Shown piece by piece: positions 61,271 through 64,000 of a DNA stretch of 64,000 nucleotides; within the stretch, counting starts at the first letter, position 1; every line of letters begins with the position of its first letter. The notes under the pieces were generated by a model, which searched no databases, had not been told where the DNA came from, and worked only from the letters and a program-made list of their open reading frames with translations. The stretch is taken from assembly GCF_000741285.1 (NCBI RefSeq), contig NZ_JGZE01000002.1:124001-188000 (forward strand). Reading direction: 5' to 3'. The position numbers and the translations under genes are program-made. Source of the DNA: Bifidobacterium mongoliense DSM 21395 (GTDB taxonomy: Bacteria; Actinomycetota; Actinomycetes; Actinomycetales; Bifidobacteriaceae).

Positions 61271-62260
61271 TCAGTGTGCATCCTCCTTGCGGCGCAGGGT
61301 GTCGAAGCTCACGGCGAAGGCGATGACCAGGCCGATGACGACCTGCTGCCAGAAGGACGACACGTTGAGTATGTTGAGTCCATTACGGATGACGGCGAGC
61401 AGGATGGCGCCGATGAAGGTTCCCGACACCTTGCCCTTGCCGCCCGACAGCGAGGCCCCGCCGATGACGACGGAGGCGATCGCGTCCATCTCGTACCCGG
61501 TGGCGGCCTGGGGTTGCGCCGAATGCAGTCGCCCGGCGATGACCAGCCCGGCGACGGCCGCGAAGACGCCCGACAACAGGAAGACCATGATCTGGGTCCG
61601 GTGCACATTGATGCCCGACAACCTGGAGGCCTCCATGTTGCCGCCCACCGCGTACATGGACCGCCCGGCGCTGGTGAAGTTGAGGATGACGGCCGCGATG
61701 AGGCCCATGATGAGCATCATGACGATCGGCACGGGCACGCCGACGATGGTCGTCCCGAAGAAGTTCACCATGCCCGACGTGGAGATCGGCCTGCCGTCGG
61801 AGATGACGAGCGTGAGACCGCGCGCCACCGACATCATGGCGAGGGTGGCGATGAAGGACGGCAGTTTGAGATAGGCGTTGGCGATGCCCGAGAGAGCGCC
61901 GAACACCGCGCCGGCCAACAGGCCGACGAGGATCGTGAACCATCCGGGCAACCCCATCGAAGCGCCGGTGTAGGCGACCAGCATGCTCGAGACCGCCGCC
62001 ACCGAACCTACGGACAGATCGATGCCCGCCGAGACGATGACGAAGGTCTGCCCGAAGGCAAGGATCGCCACCGTTGCCGCCTGTATGCCGACGTTGAGGA
62101 TGTTGGGTCCGGTCAGGAACGCCGGCGTGGCGAGCGCCAGGACGACGCACAGCAGCACCAGCCCCAGGAGGGCCCCGTTGCGCGCCACGAAGCGCTTGAC
62201 CTGATCGAATGTGCCGTCTTTGGTCTTGTCGCCTTCGACGACCTTCGTTGTTTCACTCAT
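61271..62260 (-). CDS. rbsC: Ribose ABC transporter permease
   Basis: The 329-residue protein has about eight to ten helices. The family blocks FLTGPNILNVGIQAATVAILAFGQTFVIVSAGIDLSVGSVAAVSSML, GRSMYAVGGNMEASRLSGINVHR and MDAIASVVIGGASLSGGKGKVSGTFIGAIL are diagnostic for RbsC/XylH-type permeases. Its start overlaps the rbsA stop by eight bases, with AAAGGAG upstream. Confidence 0.95.
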   Translation of the reverse strand: MSETTKVVEGDKTKDGTFDQVKRFVARNGALLGLVLLCVVLALATPAFLTGPNILNVGIQAATVAILAFGQTFVIVSAGIDLSVGSVAAVSSMLVAYTGASMGLPGWFTILVGLLAGAVFGALSGIANAYLKLPSFIATLAMMSVARGLTLVISDGRPISTSGMVNFFGTTIVGVPVPIVMMLIMGLIAAVILNFTSAGRSMYAVGGNMEASRLSGINVHRTQIMVFLLSGVFAAVAGLVIAGRLHSAQPQAATGYEMDAIASVVIGGASLSGGKGKVSGTFIGAILLAVIRNGLNILNVSSFWQQVVIGLVIAFAVSFDTLRRKEDAH

Positions 62261-63782
62261 TGCTGCTCTCCTTTACTGATTCCATCTCGGGTTCGTCGGC
62301 CTCTCGCATGTGGGAGACGGCCAGTGACATGACCTTCTCCTGGGTGGCTTCGGCGGCCGGCATCGCTCCGCTCAGATGCCCGTTGCTCATGACCAGAACC
62401 CGATCGGACATGCCCAGCACTTCGGGCAGATCCGAGGAAGCCATGACCACGGCCCCGCCCTGGGCGGTCACTCTGTTGATGAGTTCATAGATCTCCACGC
62501 GCGCGCCTACATCCACGCCTCGTGTCGGCTCGTCGAGCAGCAGCACCTTGACGTGCGCCATCGACCATTTGCCGAACACGATCTTCTGCTGGTTGCCGCC
62601 CGACAGCGACCCGGTTCTCTGATCGATGCCGGCCATGCGAATGTTGAGTTTCTTCGCGGTGTCCTGTTCGCGACGACGCTGGCCGACGCGATCGACGAAA
62701 CCGGCCTTGGATGTGGGAATCATGGTCGCCAGACCGAGGTTCTCGGCGACCGATGCCTCCATGATGAGCCCCTGGTTCCTGCGGTCCTCGGGCACGAGCC
62801 CCACGCCGGCGTCGATCGTCTTGGCGATATTGCCTTTGGGCACGACGGTGCCGTCGACCATGATGGTCCCCGAATCGTACGTGTCCGCACCGAAGATCGC
62901 CCGGAGCACCTCGGTGCGCCCGGCGCCGACCAGACCCGCCAGCCCAACCACTTCGCCTGCCTTGACATCGAACGACACGTCGTTGATGGCGCCGTGCCTG
63001 GTCAGGCCTTGGACACTGAGCATCACCTCGCCCGGCTTGCCGGCCGTGCGCGGGTACTGGTTGTCGATGTTGCGGCCCACCATCATGCGCACGAGCTCCG
63101 ATTCGGGACTGGATGCCGGTATGGTGCCAACGTACTTGCCATCCCGCAGCACGGTGACCACGTCGCCCACCCGTGCAATCTCATCGAGATGGTGGGAGAT
63201 GAAGACCATGGCCACACCCTTGGCCTTGAGCTCATCCATGATCGTGAACAGCTGGTCGCATTCCTTTCGGGTCAACGACGCGGTCGGTTCATCGAGAATC
63301 AGAATGGACGCGTCCTGCATGAGCGCCTTGGCGATCTCGACCATCTGCTGCCGGGCCACGCCGAGCGCGTTCATCGGCGTCGACACGTCCTCGTTCAGGC
63401 CGATGCGCTCCAAGGCCGCCCGGGCCCTGCGCTTCATCGTGGCACGATCCACGAAACCGGCTTTGGTCGGCAGATCGCCGAGGAACAGGTTCTCCATGAT
63501 CGACAGACCGGGGACCATGTTGAGTTCCTGGTGGATCACCGCGATGCCCAGTTTGCGGGCCGCATCGACGTTCGGGATCACCAACTGCTTGCCGTCGATC
63601 TCGATATGCCCCTCATCGGGCTGATAGATGCCGCTCATCATCTTGATGACCGTGGACTTACCGGCGCCGTTCTCGCCAAGGAGCACATGCACCTTGCCTG
63701 GCTCCACGGTGATCGAAACGGTATCGACCACTTTGGCGTTGCCGAATATCTTCGACACCCCTACCAACGATAATTGGGTCAT
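62253..63782 (-). CDS. rbsA: Ribose ABC transporter ATPase (two domains)
   Basis: The 509-residue protein has two ATPase domains, as usual for sugar importers of this class. The first has GENGAGKSTVIKMMSG, VARQQMVEIAKAL and ILILDEPTASLT. The second has the degenerate GLVGAGRTEVLRAIFG, LSGGNQQKIVFGKW and VLLLDEPTRGVDVGARVEIYEL. It energises RbsC. No other ATPase is needed. It is the first structural gene of the ribose operon, behind a LacI gene. Confidence 0.95.
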   Translation of the reverse strand: MTQLSLVGVSKIFGNAKVVDTVSITVEPGKVHVLLGENGAGKSTVIKMMSGIYQPDEGHIEIDGKQLVIPNVDAARKLGIAVIHQELNMVPGLSIMENLFLGDLPTKAGFVDRATMKRRARAALERIGLNEDVSTPMNALGVARQQMVEIAKALMQDASILILDEPTASLTRKECDQLFTIMDELKAKGVAMVFISHHLDEIARVGDVVTVLRDGKYVGTIPASSPESELVRMMVGRNIDNQYPRTAGKPGEVMLSVQGLTRHGAINDVSFDVKAGEVVGLAGLVGAGRTEVLRAIFGADTYDSGTIMVDGTVVPKGNIAKTIDAGVGLVPEDRRNQGLIMEASVAENLGLATMIPTSKAGFVDRVGQRRREQDTAKKLNIRMAGIDQRTGSLSGGNQQKIVFGKWSMAHVKVLLLDEPTRGVDVGARVEIYELINRVTAQGGAVVMASSDLPEVLGMSDRVLVMSNGHLSGAMPAAEATQEKVMSLAVSHMREADEPEMESVKESSNE

Positions 63783-63905
63783 AATCCCTCACTTTCTCTG
63801 TACCACCAACTGTTCCGAAGTCCTTCACGCCCCGGACTCCCGGGGGCCCGGCACCGTGCGTTCGCGTCCTCGACATCGTCGTCCTCTTTGTCATCGCACT
63901 CGCTG

Positions 63906-64000
63906 TCATCGCATCCTCCCCACGGATTCCCGGGGGATGTACGTCGTCTCCACCCGATGCGATCCGGCCGCGCCGTGCCCGACGACCATATCGAGGAAGG
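63906..64000 (-). CDS. LacI-family regulator, C-terminal end (enters from the right edge)
   Basis: The last roughly 31 codons read FLDMVVGHGAAGSHRVETTYIPRESVGRMR before the stop. This matches the closing strand and tail of LacI-type effector domains (compare LVERGSV endings). The gene probably regulates the ribose operon that begins 123 bp downstream. Only this fragment is in the window. Confidence 0.7.
   Translation of the reverse strand, partial: FLDMVVGHGAAGSHRVETTYIPRESVGRMR

Noticed and set aside
62376..63773. 465-codon plus-strand ORF
   Set aside because: It is antisense to rbsA, whose ATPase motifs are complete.
1..64000. Mobile element, phage or CRISPR array
   Set aside because: No transposase, integrase, capsid or Cas protein, and no spaced repeat array, was seen. 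The short tandem repeats are local duplications.

Overview
The window is high-GC actinobacterial DNA with dense, mostly minus-strand operons. Its gene content points to Bifidobacterium or a close relative: a DUF4012 protein beside an exopolysaccharide priming transferase, a G5/lytic-transglycosylase cell-wall protein, ECF transporters, many LacI-controlled sugar ABC systems and a GH13 alpha-glucosidase. This assignment rests on reading the proteins; no database search was run. I saw no tRNA, rRNA, CRISPR array, insertion sequence or phage gene.

Region 1 (1-8.1 kb) is housekeeping and envelope: the N-terminal part of an oligopeptidase B-like protease running off the left edge, an App1-type phosphatase-domain protein, GcvH, an L,D-transpeptidase, an alpha/beta hydrolase, a degenerate NUDIX protein, thioredoxin and a secreted G5/transglycosylase-like protein. 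Region 2 (8.4-16 kb) is a small exopolysaccharide control module: a coiled-coil membrane protein, a Wzz/BY-kinase fusion, a low-molecular-weight tyrosine phosphatase, DUF4012 and a divergent priming sugar transferase. It has no glycosyltransferase, flippase or polymerase. Region 3 (16-30 kb) holds two MFS exporters, an anchored HNH protein, an aldo/keto reductase, a complete ECF cassette (fused double ATPase, T, S), a membrane-bound XRE regulator, a 5'-nucleotidase and a thiamine-related operon. That operon carries a clear TPP riboswitch, a damaged ykoE, an APH-fold kinase and a THI5/ThiY-like protein without a signal peptide.

Region 4 (30-64 kb) is a run of five nutrient ABC systems, nearly all on the minus strand. 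They are: (a) a mannoside-type operon (binding protein, two permeases, GH130 phosphorylase, AGE-family epimerase/isomerase) with a 16-bp perfect palindromic operator and a LacI gene upstream; (b) an NMT1-type ABC importer translationally coupled to a second permease and followed by a metal-dependent amidohydrolase; (c) a branched-chain-amino-acid-type importer in which LivH-LivM and LivG-LivF are each fused into one protein, preceded by a uroporphyrinogen-decarboxylase-family gene whose 3' end looks frameshifted; (d) an NMT1-type importer in one operon with a nitrilase-family amidase and an asparaginase; (e) a complete ribose operon (rbsA, C, B, D, K) behind the end of a LacI gene. A hypothetical protein, an SDR, a small membrane protein and a GH13 alpha-glucosidase lie between them.

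The most notable observations are these. The ykoE gene has three compensating -1 shifts and an ACG where its start codon should be, although its riboswitch and a predicted Shine-Dalgarno-sequestering helix are intact. The thiamine operon encodes an apparently cytoplasmic THI5-like protein plus a kinase. Short tandem duplications recur in or near the ribosome-binding regions of several transport genes. Two uncharacterised uptake-plus-amide-hydrolysis operons are also present.
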